Source: Glandiceps talaboti
Taxonomy: Eukaryota; Hemichordata; Enteropneusta; Spengelidae
Direction: 5' to 3'
DNA: 64,000 nt
NCBI RefSeq assembly: GCF_964340395.1
Contig: NC_135567.1
Coordinates: 12,556,984 to 12,620,983, forward strand
Below, piece by piece: positions 52,498 through 63,930 of the stretch. The number at the start of each line of letters is the position of its first letter. Within the stretch, counting starts at the first letter, position 1. The translations under genes were made by a program, and so were the position numbers. A model generated the notes under the pieces. That model had not been told where the DNA came from. It searched no databases and worked only from the letters and a program-made list of their open reading frames with translations.

Positions 52498-53650
52498 GTA
52501 TTTTAAATGGTTCCAGTCGATATCGGGGAAATTAAAATCGCCAACAGTAAAAGTATGGATTGAAGACACTCCCATTAACATATTTAAGAGTCGTTCATTA
52601 TTGTCCTGGTTACTGTCCGGTGATCTGTAGATTGTACCAAATTCTAGAGGGGTTGAGGCCGAAGTGAGTCTCAAGGTAGTCACGGTACACCATATTGAAT
52701 TTGTGATGGATGCTTCCCAGAAATGTGTAACTTGCTTACAAATATCTGCACCATCCTTCACATGAATCAAAATACCACAACATCTTTGTCCGTGTATGTC
52801 TTCCCTATCTTTGCTCTTAGTAGTTTAATATAACCTTGAATGGTCACTTCAGCATTGTTGATACCATTATGTGTCCATGATTCTGTTATAGTTACTACAT
52901 CATATTTACTGTCAACTAAGACAGATTCCAATTCATCTCTTTTATTCATTATACTTTGCGCATTTGTGTACATACATTTTAGTCTGGGTCTCTTTTTCCA
53001 CATGTACTTTCTTTACTGCCGTAGTCACACGGTATACTATCATAGTCAGTGTTGTTATGGTTATCTCTATGATGGTTACTTAACTCTACTATCTTCAGTA
53101 GATGAAATTTGTCTTATCTTCTTAGTATGTAAGGTATTCTTATAATTGCTTGTATTGTTAGTAATTGTTCCATTATTATGTACACTAAATGCACCTCTAT
53201 TCAGAGTCCCTTCTCTTCTATTTCACTATGGCATATGTTTACTTCAGTTACAATTTTGCCTGCTGAGAGACTGTGGTAACTAACTCCCCTTCTCGATTCA
53301 TTAAGTTCGCCATTCCATCCTCTTATCCTCGCTTCAATACTGCTCCCAGTTGCCTGTTTACATCTTGTTCATGCTTGGTCAAGTCTGGTGTGATATATGC
53401 TTTTTGGTAATCAATTGTGTAACTTTCTTTCAAGGTTCTGGCCTTCTGCAACACCCTGTACTGGAACCTTGTATTCTGGAATTGCACTCCAATGGGCCTT
53501 GCATAATTCCCATTCATTGTTGATTTCCTTGTCTCTGTGTTTGAAACTCTTGTTCTGGTACTACACCAATGACCTTGCAAATATATTTTTATCATATCAT
53601 TGTCAATTCTACCAATATCCTCCTTACAATTTCTTATATTGATATTCGTT
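52498..53650 (-). mobile_element. LINE fragment with endonuclease domain and ORF1-like part, copy D
   Basis: Best-preserved version of this LINE. The minus-strand frame 53003-52767 reads LKCMYTNAQSIMNKRDEL and DVVTITESWT, the first blocks of the apurinic-like (exo/endonuclease/phosphatase) domain of CR1/L2-type LINEs. After a frameshift at about 52770 the frame 52770-52468 continues with FGTIYRSPDSN and the catalytic GDFNFPDIDW block. The ORF1-like stretch (53595-53323) lies upstream on the same strand. The reverse transcriptase is absent. The frameshift shows it is dead. Confidence 0.75.
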
Positions 53651-55146
53651 TTTATTCTTTCTTTATCTCATTCGTCATGGACGCCATCATAAATCATACT
53701 TTGAATGTTTGGTGTGTTTGCCTTCATTTATTTAAAAGCACTTTTCAATGTTGTACATTATTTTGGCGTTGCTCTAAACTTGTAAGTTTAGCAATGATGT
53801 TGACAGTGCAGTTATTACACTTGTTTCAATACCAGTGGATGGGACTTGCATCATCATTTGCATTGAGACAGAAAGAGTTTTGGAAATAAGGCATCAAAAT
53901 GACTAAATGTGACATTCACGTTCTTTGGAACCTACTTTTGATTTTTGACTCCTAGTCCATTTTCATATTGGTATACATTTGCAAAAATCACCGATTTTGA
54001 AAATGTCCACATTCAACCAGGAAGAATTCTATGTTACAGAGAAATAGATTACTTAAAGAAACCAAATTTGGAAAGTGTGTTCTATAGCACCCAATCACAG
54101 ATTTACATTTAAGAGTCAGTTTGAAAACATCATATATTTGCATAAATGGTCACTATCAAACACATATTTCTATGAAATAGCTTAATTTGCAAATGTATTC
54201 AAAACTAATATTTAAGGACTTTTCTAGACTATTATCATCACATAAATCTTAATGGACACTTATGCCAGATTATGTTTTTCTTCCAAACTTAAATTTTGCA
54301 GAAATAACTTATTTTAAAGTGATAGCAGCCATTTTCAATTTGTCTGATATATGCACATTTTGTTTCAGGAGGGCTTCTAGGCTAACATCAATAAGTGCTG
54401 AGGAACAATCGTGTGTTATTTGGCGCCTTTATGTAAATTATTTTCCTGAATTATAGGTGTTTTCAATCATAATAATGGCCATTGTGAATTTTATTGATAT
54501 ACATAAATAAATGCAAATATTCTAAAAATAAGGATATAATCAATAAATGGATTATAAGCATGATTCATGCCAAAATTAGTGCTTTTTCGTAAGTAATTTT
54601 GCTAAAACATATGATTTTTTTATGGTTGATGGCGGTCTTTTTAATTTGTTTCTGATTTCCGGACATTTATGCAAATATTAAAGAGAGCTCTTAAGCTAAA
54701 AACAATAAGTAGGTCCTTAGGAACATGTATGCCAAATTTGGTGCTTTTAACAATAAAGTTGCTAAGCCACCTGACTAAGACAATTATAATACTTCCCACG
54801 TTACTCTTTCACATACGATGTTGTGACAATACCAAGGCAGCACCACTTCATCTTTTTTTCCTCTTCTTACATGTCCAAACTTTGATAGCATCCTCCTCTT
54901 TATCAGTCTTTGTCTTCGACGACGAACTACGATGTTTTGTCACCACGGCGGATGCCATCTTGAATTTGTATTTATGTTCAATAGATTGAATAAGTTAGCT
55001 TCAATTCTACAGCATCCATGTTAGCTATTATCCTACAGAACTTGCTGAAATTGCTGTCGTTGGATTGAAGTTCAAGATCTTGCACATAAAGCAAGGCTGC
55101 AAGGCAGCAAAGTTGGGTAAACACCACCACCACCACCACCACCACC

Positions 55147-55177
<31 letters not shown>

Positions 55178-55247
55178 TTATTATTACTACTACTACTGTC
55201 AACTATTTAAAGTTATAACCCGTGAATCGAAATTCATTTCTTAACAG
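53651..55247. other. Intron between exon a copy D and exon c
   Basis: Patchy homology to the intron upstream of exon b up to about 54.6 kb. A stretch of about 155 bp near 53780-53935 is absent from A-C, and much of the A-C intron is missing. Positions about 54310-54770 hold degenerate copies of the AT-rich repeat of about 165 bp, with shared words CAATAAGTAGG and ATGCCAAATTTGGTGCTTTT. No b exon was found. Confidence 0.55.
55121..55198. repeat. (CCA)n-(CTA)n microsatellite
   Basis: About 78 bp of CAC and then ACT/ATT trinucleotides, about 50 bp upstream of exon c. The poly-valine ORF across it is an artefact. Confidence 0.95.
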
Positions 55248-55418
55248 CTTACTGTATGGATCCTGGTACACCAATGGATGGCCAGCAAGATGATTCACCG
55301 ACTTTTGAACATGGAACAGATGTAACATTTTCGTGCAATTTTGGTTATACTCTTGTTGGTCTAAAAACTATAACATGTATGGATGGTAGTTGGAGTGGTG
55401 AAAAGCCAACATGTCACG
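55248..55418 (+). CDS. CCP exon c (single copy)
   Basis: A 171-bp phase 1-1 exon with acceptor TTCTTAACAG and donor GTTAGT. Its 57 codons give the canonical four cysteines at 3, 30, 44 and 56 and Trp at 49, with no odd cysteine. It contains GTDVTFSC and MDGSWSG, textbook sushi strands. It occurs once in the window, between the 15.4-kb array and the 1.72-kb array, and may mark the pre-duplication arrangement of the gene. A CCA/CTA microsatellite lies just upstream in the intron. Confidence 0.88.
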
Positions 55419-55933
55419 GTTAGTTTATTTGTCTTATTGAAAATATCAAACTGAAAACATCCAATATACTTTCTTCTATATACATTATGGTATGCGTATG
55501 TATATGTATTAAAGCACCGAAATAATAGTTCATTGTTATTTGTGTTCTGGGAAATGTTGCCATACGTTATCAGCAAGTAGTATATTGATTCACATTTCTA
55601 CTGCACTTTAGGATATGTGTTCTTTATTACTCTATCTGATTCAACATGTCATTCCAAGATTTGTACAAACCAACATTTGTGTATACGTTCACATCTGTTT
55701 TAATAGTTCATTGTAACCATGTCGGTATACCAGTAGGAATTAAACCGACAAACGATGTGCGTATATGCGCACATACACATCCATATAATGGCGGCAGTAT
55801 ATTTTAATACTACTTAACCCAACACTGTGGTACATAGTGACACAATTGAAATGTCTACCCCTATATTATTTTTAATTCAGCGTATTTGATTATATTTGTA
55901 TGTTTGGGTAATATCGCTGTACACATAAATTAC
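55419..55933. other. Intron between exon c and the 1.72-kb array
   Basis: Single-copy in the window. The only notable content is a weak CCP-like stretch after an AG at 55706 (see findings). The sequence ends abruptly at the first base of the tandem array. Confidence 0.6.
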
Positions 55934-56768
55934 GAATTCGAGCCGGTAGGCGAGAATTTGTAGTCCGCGAAAATTATGAGGCATGATGTCAAACTAATAT
56001 TGATTTTGTGGGATTATATAAAAAAAAATGTAATTAATTTTATCACATATTAATGTTTTTAAAAGTATTTTTTTTTTAAATTTTGGATCGAATGTTATGA
56101 AAACTGCAATGGACTTATTTTTTATCTCGTTGCAATACACTGTGTTCGACGGCTGTGTAAATTACGAAGTTGCGCGCATGACCTGTTGCGAGGTCAAGCT
56201 AGGCACACATACAAACTGTGCCATGATTCTCGATCAAAGTTATCTATTGTAGCCTTGAGACGTACGTGCCATATCAAATGTCTTTTCGAAACGTAGGTAA
56301 ACATTGCCTGAATGCAACTTTTAAATTAAATGCAAATAAAGGAACCTCTGCGCATAAAACTCATGCCACCCAAGGATGTATGTATTTTGAGTATTTACCT
56401 TTCAAAAGTACATTATTATTAGGATAACTTGATCGTAGCATGAGCGAAAAAAGTTCCAGTTGAACAGGGGTGATATGCTCTGAAATCAACCCCTGTTTGA
56501 CGTCACACAGTAGAAGATATGCATGTATTTATGTGATAATGAAAGTTAACTTAGGTGTCATATTTATTACACAATATTGACCTATCATGCACGATCTCCG
56601 TAATTAACTTTAACAATTCAAATATAGTTCTTATACTTGTACATACTTGGTTTGATGGACAATAAAGTTAGTTACTGACTTAAAGTGTACATACCTACTT
56701 CCTACTGGACATTTCCGTGTTAAATTCCGATAAGATTGCAAAAGTAACATGCATGTGTTTTTTTACAG

Positions 56769-56972
56769 CTCAGTGTGACCAAAGCAGTCTACCAACAGGA
56801 ATTCCACCATCAAACGGACAATATCAAGGTGGTACAGCACCATCGTTCCCTATTGATTCTGGCACTTCATTCACTGTAGTATGTGATACCAACTATGAAC
56901 TACAGGGCACTGATACATTTACATGTACAGGTCCAAATACATGGGATTTAAACGTGGCACCTACGTGTGTTG
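56769..56972 (+). CDS. CCP exon d, unit 1
   Basis: A 204-bp phase 1-1 exon with acceptor TTTTTTTTACAG and donor GTGGGT. Its 68 codons give Cys 3, 39, 53 and 67 and Trp 59. The module is longer than a, b and c because of a Pro/Gly-rich stretch (PTGIPPSNGQYQGG) between the first and second cysteines. It is a sister of exon e, which shares PTGIPP, GQYQ, DTFTC and APTCV, so d and e arose by an earlier duplication of one module. An ORF runs on past the donor through an ATT microsatellite, but the consensus-like GT at the phase-1 position and the non-coding repeat argue that the exon ends here. Confidence 0.87.
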
Positions 56973-57002
56973 GTGGGTATATTTGTTTGCTTATTATGAT
57001 TT

Positions 57003-57003
<1 letters not shown>

Positions 57004-57034
<31 letters not shown>

Positions 57035-57060
57035 GTTATTATTATTATTATTATTATTAT
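57004..57060. repeat. (ATT)n microsatellite in the d-e intron, unit 1
   Basis: About 57 bp with one GTT interruption, starting about 30 bp after the exon d donor. Counterparts at 58723-58764, 60432-60521, 62179-62235 and 63900-63955 differ in length, and the unit 2 tract lacks the interruption. Confidence 0.95.
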
Positions 57061-57288
57061 GGTTATTTTATATTATTTTAATTTCTTAGAAAACGCACTA
57101 CACATACGTCACAGTGCGAGCGAAATGGGTTTGGGTTTGTATGGGTTTGATGCAATTGCTAACACCCATTTAATCAATATTTTGAACTAAATTGGGTAAT
57201 ATCTACACTTAATGCAAAATCTAGACAAAGCAATATTTCAGAAGCATATTTTGAAAAAAACTGAATTAAGGCAATTTTTCTTTTTTAG

Positions 57289-57492
57289 CTTTATGCAGTG
57301 AAACAAGTGTACCAACGGGAATACCACCTACTGATGGACAATACCAAGACGGTACCGTACCAACATTTCCAATTGCATATGATAATTCAATAACTGTGGA
57401 ATGTAATGCCAATTACAGAGTGGAAGGAAGTGACACATTTACATGTTCGGGTGTAAACAACTGGACTCCTGATACTGCTCCTACATGTGTTG
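57289..57492 (+). CDS. CCP exon e, unit 1
   Basis: A 204-bp phase 1-1 exon with acceptor TTCTTTTTTAG and donor GTAAGA. Its 68 codons give Cys 3, 39, 53 and 67 and Trp 59. There is an N-glycosylation sequon (Asn 58-Trp-Thr) that exon d lacks. It is homologous to exon d along its full length but clearly distinct, so each 1.72-kb unit adds a two-module d-e pair. The intron separating it from d is 316 bp here. Confidence 0.87.
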
Positions 57493-57602
57493 GTAAGATG
57501 AGATAAATAAACTATTCATTATGTATGTATTTTAAATATTCCTTAAATCGGCAGACAAGGAATAATTAGAACATTTTATATATAATGCAATGAAATCAAT
57601 GT

Positions 57603-57712
57603 CAATTTGACGTCATGCTAAGTATTTTGCGGACTAATACAAATTCTTGCCGAATTCGAGCCGGTAGGCGAGAATTTGTAGTCCGCGAAAATTATGAGGC
57701 ATGATGTCAAAC
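57603..57712. repeat. Palindrome at the unit 1/2 junction
   Basis: Arms of about 47 bp (TTTGACGTCATGC..CGGACTA..CAAATTCTTGCC against GGCGAGAATTTGTAGTCCGCG..GCATGATGTCAAA) around a loop that contains GAATTCGAGCCGGTA, where the unit boundary lies. Confidence 0.88.
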
Positions 57713-58487
57713 TAATATTGATTTTGTGGGATTATATAAAAAAAAAATGTAATTAATTTTATCACATATTAATGTTTTTAAAAGTATTTTTTTTTTAAAT
57801 TTTGGATCGAATGTTATGAAAACTGCAATGGACTTATTTTTTATCTCGTTGCAATACACTGTGTTCGACGGCTGTGTAAATTACGAAGTTGCGCGCATGA
57901 CCTGTTGCGAGGTCAAGCTAGGCACACATACAAACTGTGCCATGATTCTCGATCAAAGTTATCTATTGTAGCCTTGAGACGTACGTGCCATATCAAATGT
58001 CTTTTCGAAACGTAGGTAAACATTGCCTGAATGCAACTTTTAAATTAAATGCAAATAAAGGAACCTCTGCGCATAAAACTCATGCCACCCAAGGATGTAT
58101 GTATTTTGAGTATTTACCTTTCAAAAGTACATTATTATTAGGATAACTTGATCGTAGCATGAGCGAAAAAAGTTCCAGTTGAACAGGGGTGATATGCTCT
58201 GAAATCAACCCCTGTTTGACGTCACACAGTAGAAGATATACATGTATTTATGTGATAATGAAAGTTAACTTAGGTGTCATATTTATTACACAATATTGAC
58301 CTATCATGCACGATCTCCGTAATTAACTTTAACAATTCAAATATAGTTCTTATACTTGTACATACTTGGTTTGATGGACAATAAAGTTAGTTACTGACTT
58401 CAAGTGTACATACCTACTTCCTACTGGACATTTCCGTGTTAAATTCCGATAAGATTGCAAAAGTAACATGCGTGTGTTTTTTTACAG

Positions 58488-58691
58488 CTCAGTGTGACCA
58501 AAGCAGTCTACCAACAGGAATTCCACCATCAAATGGACAATATCAAGGTGGTACAGCACCATCGTTCCCTATTGATTCTGGCACTTCATTCACTGTAGTA
58601 TGTGATACCAACTATGAACTACAGGGCACTGATACATTTACATGTACAGGTCCAAATACATGGGATTTAAACGTGGCACCTACGTGTGTTG
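58488..58691 (+). CDS. CCP exon d, unit 2
   Basis: Identical protein to the d exon of unit 1. The one coding difference I noticed is a synonymous T in the Asn-Gly pair after the PPS motif. Splice sites are intact. Confidence 0.87.
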
Positions 58692-58721
58692 GTGGGTATA
58701 TTTGTTTGCTTATTATGATTT

Positions 58722-58764
<43 letters not shown>

Positions 58765-58992
58765 GGTTATTTTATATTATTTTAATTTCTTAGAAAACGC
58801 ACTACACATACGTCACAGTGCGAGCGAAATGGGTTTGGGTTTGTATGGGTTTGATGCAATTGCTAACACCCATTTAATCAATATTTTGAACTAAATTGGG
58901 TAATATCTACACTTAATGCAAAATCTAGACAAAGCAATATTTCAGAAGCATATTTTGAAAAAAACTGAATTAAGGCAATTTTTCTTTTTTAG

Positions 58993-59196
58993 CTTTATGC
59001 AGTGAAACAAGTGTACCAACGGGAATACCACCTACTGATGGACAATACCAAGACGGTACCGTACCAACATTTCCAATTGCATATGATAATTCAATAACTG
59101 TGGAATGTAATGCCAATTACAGAGTGGAAGGAAGTGACACATTTACATGTTCGGGTGTAAACAACTGGACTCCTGATACTGCTCCTACATGTGTTG
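58993..59196 (+). CDS. CCP exon e, unit 2
   Basis: Matches the e exon of unit 1, with intact splice borders and the Asn-Trp-Thr sequon. Confidence 0.87.
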
Positions 59197-59306
59197 GTAA
59201 GATGAGATAAATAAACTATTCATTATGTATGTATTTTAAATATTCCTTAAATCGGCAGACAAGGAATAATTAGAACATTTTATATATAATGCAATGAAAT
59301 CAATGT

Positions 59307-59416
59307 CAGTTTGACGTCATGCTAAGTATTTTGCGGACTAATACAAATTCTTGCCGAATTCGAGCCGGTAGGCGAGAATTTGTAGTCCGCGAAAATTATG
59401 AGGCATGATGTCAAAC
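59307..59416. repeat. Palindrome at the unit 2/3 junction
   Basis: Same structure as 57603-57712. Confidence 0.88.
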
Positions 59417-60196
59417 TAATATTGATTTTGTGGGATTATATAAAAAAAAATGTAATTAATGTTATCACATATTAATGTTTTTAAAAGTATTTTTTATTTA
59501 AATTTTGGATCGAATGTTATGAAAACTGCAATGGACTTATTTTTTATCTCGTTGCAATACACTGTGTTCGACGACTGTGTAAATTACGAAGTTGCGTGCA
59601 TGACCTGTTGCGAGGTCAAGCTAGGCACACATACAAACTGTGCCATGATTCTCGATCAAAGTTATCTATTGTAGCCTTGAGACGTACGTGCCATATCAAA
59701 TGTCTTTTCGAAACGTAGGTAAACATTGCCTGAAATCAACTTTTAAATTAAATGCAAATAAAGGAACCTCTGCGCATAAAACTCATGCCACCCAAGGATG
59801 TATGTATTTTGAGTATTTACCTTTCAAAAGTACATTATTATTAGGATAACTTGATCGTAGCATGAGCGAAAAAAGTTCCAGTTGAACAGGGGTGATATGC
59901 TCTGAAATCAACCCCTGTTTGACGTCACACAGTAGAAGATATACATGTATTTATGTGATAATGAAAGTTAACTTAGGTGTCACATTTATTACACAATATT
60001 GACCTATCATGCACGATCTTCGTAATTAATTTAAACGATTCAAATACAATTCTTATACTTGTACATACTTGGTTTGATGGACAATAAAGTTAGTTACTGA
60101 CTTCAAGTGTACATACCTACTTCCTACTGGACATTTCCGTGTTAAATTCCGATAAGATTGCAAAATTAAAAGTAACATGCGTGTGTTTTTTTACAG

Positions 60197-60400
60197 CTCA
60201 GTGTGACCAAAGCAGTCTACCAACAGGAATTCCACCATCAAACGGACAATATCAAGGTGGTACAGCACCATCGTTCCCTATTGATTCTGGCACTTCATTC
60301 ACTGTAGTATGTGATACCAACTATGAACTACAGGGCACTGATACATTTACATGTACAGGTCCAAATACATGGGATTTAAACGTGGCACCTACGTGTGTTG
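60197..60400 (+). CDS. CCP exon d, unit 3
   Basis: Same protein as the d exon of unit 1. The intron just before it has a small insertion (AATTAAA) close to the acceptor, which does not disturb the polypyrimidine tract. Confidence 0.87.
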
Positions 60401-60430
60401 GTGGGTATATATGTTTGCTTATTATGATTT

Positions 60431-60522
<92 letters not shown>

Positions 60523-60743
60523 TTATATTATTTTAATTTCTTAGAAAACGCACTACACATACGTCACAGTGCGATCGAAATGGGTTTGGGTTTGTATGGG
60601 TTTGATGCAATTGCTAACACCCATTTAATCAATATTTTGAACTAAATTGGGTAATATCTACACTTAATGCAAAATCTAGACAAAGCAATATTTCAGAAGC
60701 ATATTTTGAAAAAAACTGAATTAAGGCAATTTTTCTTTTTTAG

Positions 60744-60947
60744 CTTTATGCAGTGAAACAAGTGTACCAACGGGAATACCACCTACTGATGGACAATACC
60801 AAGACGGTACCGTACCAACATTTCCAATTGCATATGATAATTCAATAACTGTGGAATGTAATGCCAATTACAGAGTGGAAGGAAGTGACACATTTACATG
60901 TTCGGGTGTAAACAACTGGACTCCTGATACTGCTCCTACATGTGTTG
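60744..60947 (+). CDS. CCP exon e, unit 3
   Basis: Matches the e exon of unit 1. The d-e intron is longer here only because its ATT microsatellite is longer. Confidence 0.87.
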
Positions 60948-61057
60948 GTAAGATGAGATAAATAAACTATTCATTATGTATGTATTTTAAATATTCCTTA
61001 AATCGGCAGACAAGGAATAATTAGAACATTTTATATATAATGCAATGAAATCAATGT

Positions 61058-61168
61058 CAGTTTGACGTCATGCTAAGTATTTTTGCGGACTAATACAAAT
61101 TCTTGCCGAATTCGAGCCGGTAGGCGAGAATTTGTAGTCCGCGAAAATTATGAGGCATGATGTCAAAC
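61058..61168. repeat. Palindrome at the unit 3/4 junction
   Basis: Same structure, with one extra T in the left arm. Confidence 0.88.
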
Positions 61169-61943
61169 TAATATTGATTTTGTGGGATTATATAAAAAAA
61201 AAATGTAATTAATTTTATCACATATTAATGTTTTTAAAAGTATTTTTTTTTTAAATTTTGGATCGAATGTTATGAAAACTGCAATGGACTTATTTTTTAT
61301 CTCGTTGCAATACACTGTGTTCGACGGCTGTGTAAATTACGAAGTTGCGCGCATGACCTGTTGCGAGGTCAAGCTAGGCACACATACAAACTGTGCCATG
61401 ATTCTCGATCAAAGTTATCTATTGTAGCCTTGAGACGTACGTGCCATATCAAATGTCTTTTCGAAACGTAGGTAAACATTGCCTGAATGCAACTTTTAAA
61501 TTAAATGCAAATAAAGGAACCTCTACGCATAAAACTCATGCCACCCAAGGATGTATGTATTTTGAGTATTTACCTTTCAAAAGTACATTATTATTAGGAT
61601 AACTTGATCGTAGCATGAGCGAAAAAAGTTCCAGTTGAACAGGGGTGATATGCTCTGAAATCAACCCCTGTTTGACGTCACACAGTAGAAGATATACATG
61701 TATTTATGTGATAATGAAAGTTAACTTAGGTGTCATATTTATTACACAATATTGACCTATCATGCACGATCTCCGTAATTAACTTTAACAATTCAAATAT
61801 AGTTCTTATACTTGTACATACTTGGTTTGATGGACAATAAAGTTAGTTACTGACTTCAAGTGTACATACCTACTTCCTACTGGACATTTCCGTGTTAAAT
61901 TCCGATAAGATTGCAAAAGTAACATGCATGTGTTTTTTTACAG

Positions 61944-62147
61944 CTCAGTGTGACCAAAGCAGTCTACCAACAGGAATTCCACCATCAAACGGACAATATC
62001 AAGGTGGTACAGCACCATCGTTCCCTATTGATTCTGGCACTTCATTCACTGTAGTATGTGATACCAACTATGAACTACAGGGCACTGATACATTTACATG
62101 TACAGGTCCAAATACATGGGATTTAAACGTGGCACCTACGTGTGTTG
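61944..62147 (+). CDS. CCP exon d, unit 4
   Basis: Matches the d exon of unit 1, with intact acceptor and donor. Confidence 0.87.
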
Positions 62148-62177
62148 GTGGGTATATTTGTTTGCTTATTATGATTT

Positions 62178-62209
<32 letters not shown>

Positions 62210-62463
62210 GTTATTATTATTATTATTATTATTATGGTTATTTTATATTATTTTAATTTCTTAGAAAACGCACTACACATACGTCACAGTGCGAGCGAAA
62301 TGGGTTTGGGTTTGTATGGGTTTGATGCAATTGCTAACACCCATTTAATCAATATTTTGAACTAAATTGGGTAATATCTACACTTAATGCAAAATCTAGA
62401 CAAAGCAATATTTCAGAAGCATATTTTGAAAAAAACTGAATTAAGGCAATTTTTCTTTTTTAG

Positions 62464-62667
62464 CTTTATGCAGTGAAACAAGTGTACCAACGGGAATACC
62501 ACCTACTGATGGACAATACCAAGACGGTACCGTACCAACATTTCCAATTGCATATGATAATTCAATAACTGTGGAATGTAATGCCAATTACAGAGTGGAA
62601 GGAAGTGACACATTTACATGTTCGGGTGTAAACAACTGGACTCCTGATACTGCTCCTACATGTGTTG
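62464..62667 (+). CDS. CCP exon e, unit 4
   Basis: Matches the e exon of unit 1, with intact acceptor and donor. Confidence 0.87.
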
Positions 62668-62777
62668 GTAAGATGAGATAAATAAACTATTCATTATGTA
62701 TGTATTTTAAATATTCCTTAAATCGGCAGACAAGGAATAATTAGAACATTTTATATATAATGCAATGAAATCAATGT

Positions 62778-62888
62778 CAGTTTGACGTCATGCTAAGTAT
62801 TTTTGCGGACTAATACAAATTCTTGCCGAATTCGAGCCGGTAGGCGAGAATTTGTAGTCCGCGAAAATTATGAGGCATGATGTCAAAC
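62778..62888. repeat. Palindrome at the unit 4/5 junction
   Basis: Same structure, sharing the extra T with the unit 3/4 junction. Confidence 0.88.
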
Positions 62889-63898
62889 TAATATTGATTT
62901 TGTGGGATTATATAAAAAAAAAATGTAATTAATTTTATCACATATTAATGTTTTTAAAAGTATTTTTTTTTTTAAATTTTGGATCGAATGTTATGAAAAC
63001 TGCAATGGACTTATTTTTTATCTCGTTGCAATACACTGTGTTCGACGGCTGTGTAAATTACGAAGTTGCGCGCATGACCTGTTGCGAGGTCAAGCTAGGC
63101 ACACATACAAACTGTGCCATGATTCTCGATCAAAGTTATCTATTGTAGCCTTGAGACGTACGTGCCATATCAAATGTCTTTTCGAAACGTAGGTAAACAT
63201 TGCCTGAATGCAACTTTTAAATTAAATGCAAATAAAGGAACCTCTACGCATAAAACTCATGCCACCCAAGGATGTATGTATTTTGAGTATTTACCTTTCA
63301 AAAGTACATTATTATTAGGATAACTTGATCGTAGCATGAGCGAAAAAAGTTCCAGTTGAACAGGGGTGATATGCTCTGAAATCAACCCCTGTTTGACGTC
63401 ACACAGTAGAAGATATACATGTATTTATGTGATAATGAAAGTTAACTTAGGTGTCATATTTATTACACAATATTGACCTATCATGCACGATCTCCGTAAT
63501 TAACTTTAACAATTCAAATATAGTTCTTATACTTGTACATACTTGGTTTGATGGACAATAAAGTTAGTTACTGACTTCAAGTGTACATACCTACTTCCTA
63601 CTGGACATTTCCGTGTTAAATTCCGATAAGATTGCAAAAGTAACATGCATGTGTTTTTTTACAGCTCAGTGTGACCAAAGCAGTCTACCAACAGGAATTC
63701 CACCATCAAACGGACAATATCAAGGTGGTACAGCACCATCGTTCCCTATTGATTCTGGCACTTCATTCACTGTAGTATGTGATACCAACTATGAACTACA
63801 GGGCACTGATACATTTACATGTACAGGTCCAAATACATGGGATTTAAACGTGGCACCTACGTGTGTTGGTGGGTATATTTGTTTGCTTATTATGATTT

Positions 63899-63930
<32 letters not shown>

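Larger units (their letters stand above)
55934..57651 (+). repeat. 1.72-kb tandem unit 1 (exons d and e)
   Basis: Starts at GAATTCGAGCCGGTAGGCG, the same point at which units 2-5 start. Length 1718 bp. It holds a right palindrome half (55949-55994), an intronic AACAGGGG..CCCCTGTT hairpin (56463-56497), an AATAAAG near 56660 resembling a LINE 3' end, exon d, an ATT microsatellite and exon e. Confidence 0.95.
57652..59355 (+). repeat. 1.72-kb tandem unit 2
   Basis: 1704 bp, near-identical to unit 1. The length difference comes mainly from the ATT microsatellite. Confidence 0.95.
59356..61107 (+). repeat. 1.72-kb tandem unit 3
   Basis: 1752 bp. Carries the most private substitutions (for example near 59573, 59597 and 60020-60050) and the longest ATT tract. 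Confidence 0.95.
61108..62827 (+). repeat. 1.72-kb tandem unit 4
   Basis: 1720 bp, near-identical to units 1 and 5, including the same GTT interruption in its ATT tract. Confidence 0.95.

Noticed and set aside
56717-57190. 157-codon ORF running through exon d, the ATT tract and beyond (also 58436, 60139, 61892)
   Set aside because: Its central part is a real CCP module, but the flanks are an unspliced upstream intron and a microsatellite-coded Ile run. The AG and GT at phase-1 positions define the exon.
59525-59674. Cys-containing ORF starting MKTAMDLFFISLQYTVF, present in each 1.72-kb unit
   Set aside because: There is no splice acceptor or family resemblance, and unit 3 differs from the others by amino-acid-changing substitutions. 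It is more likely chance or element-internal sequence.
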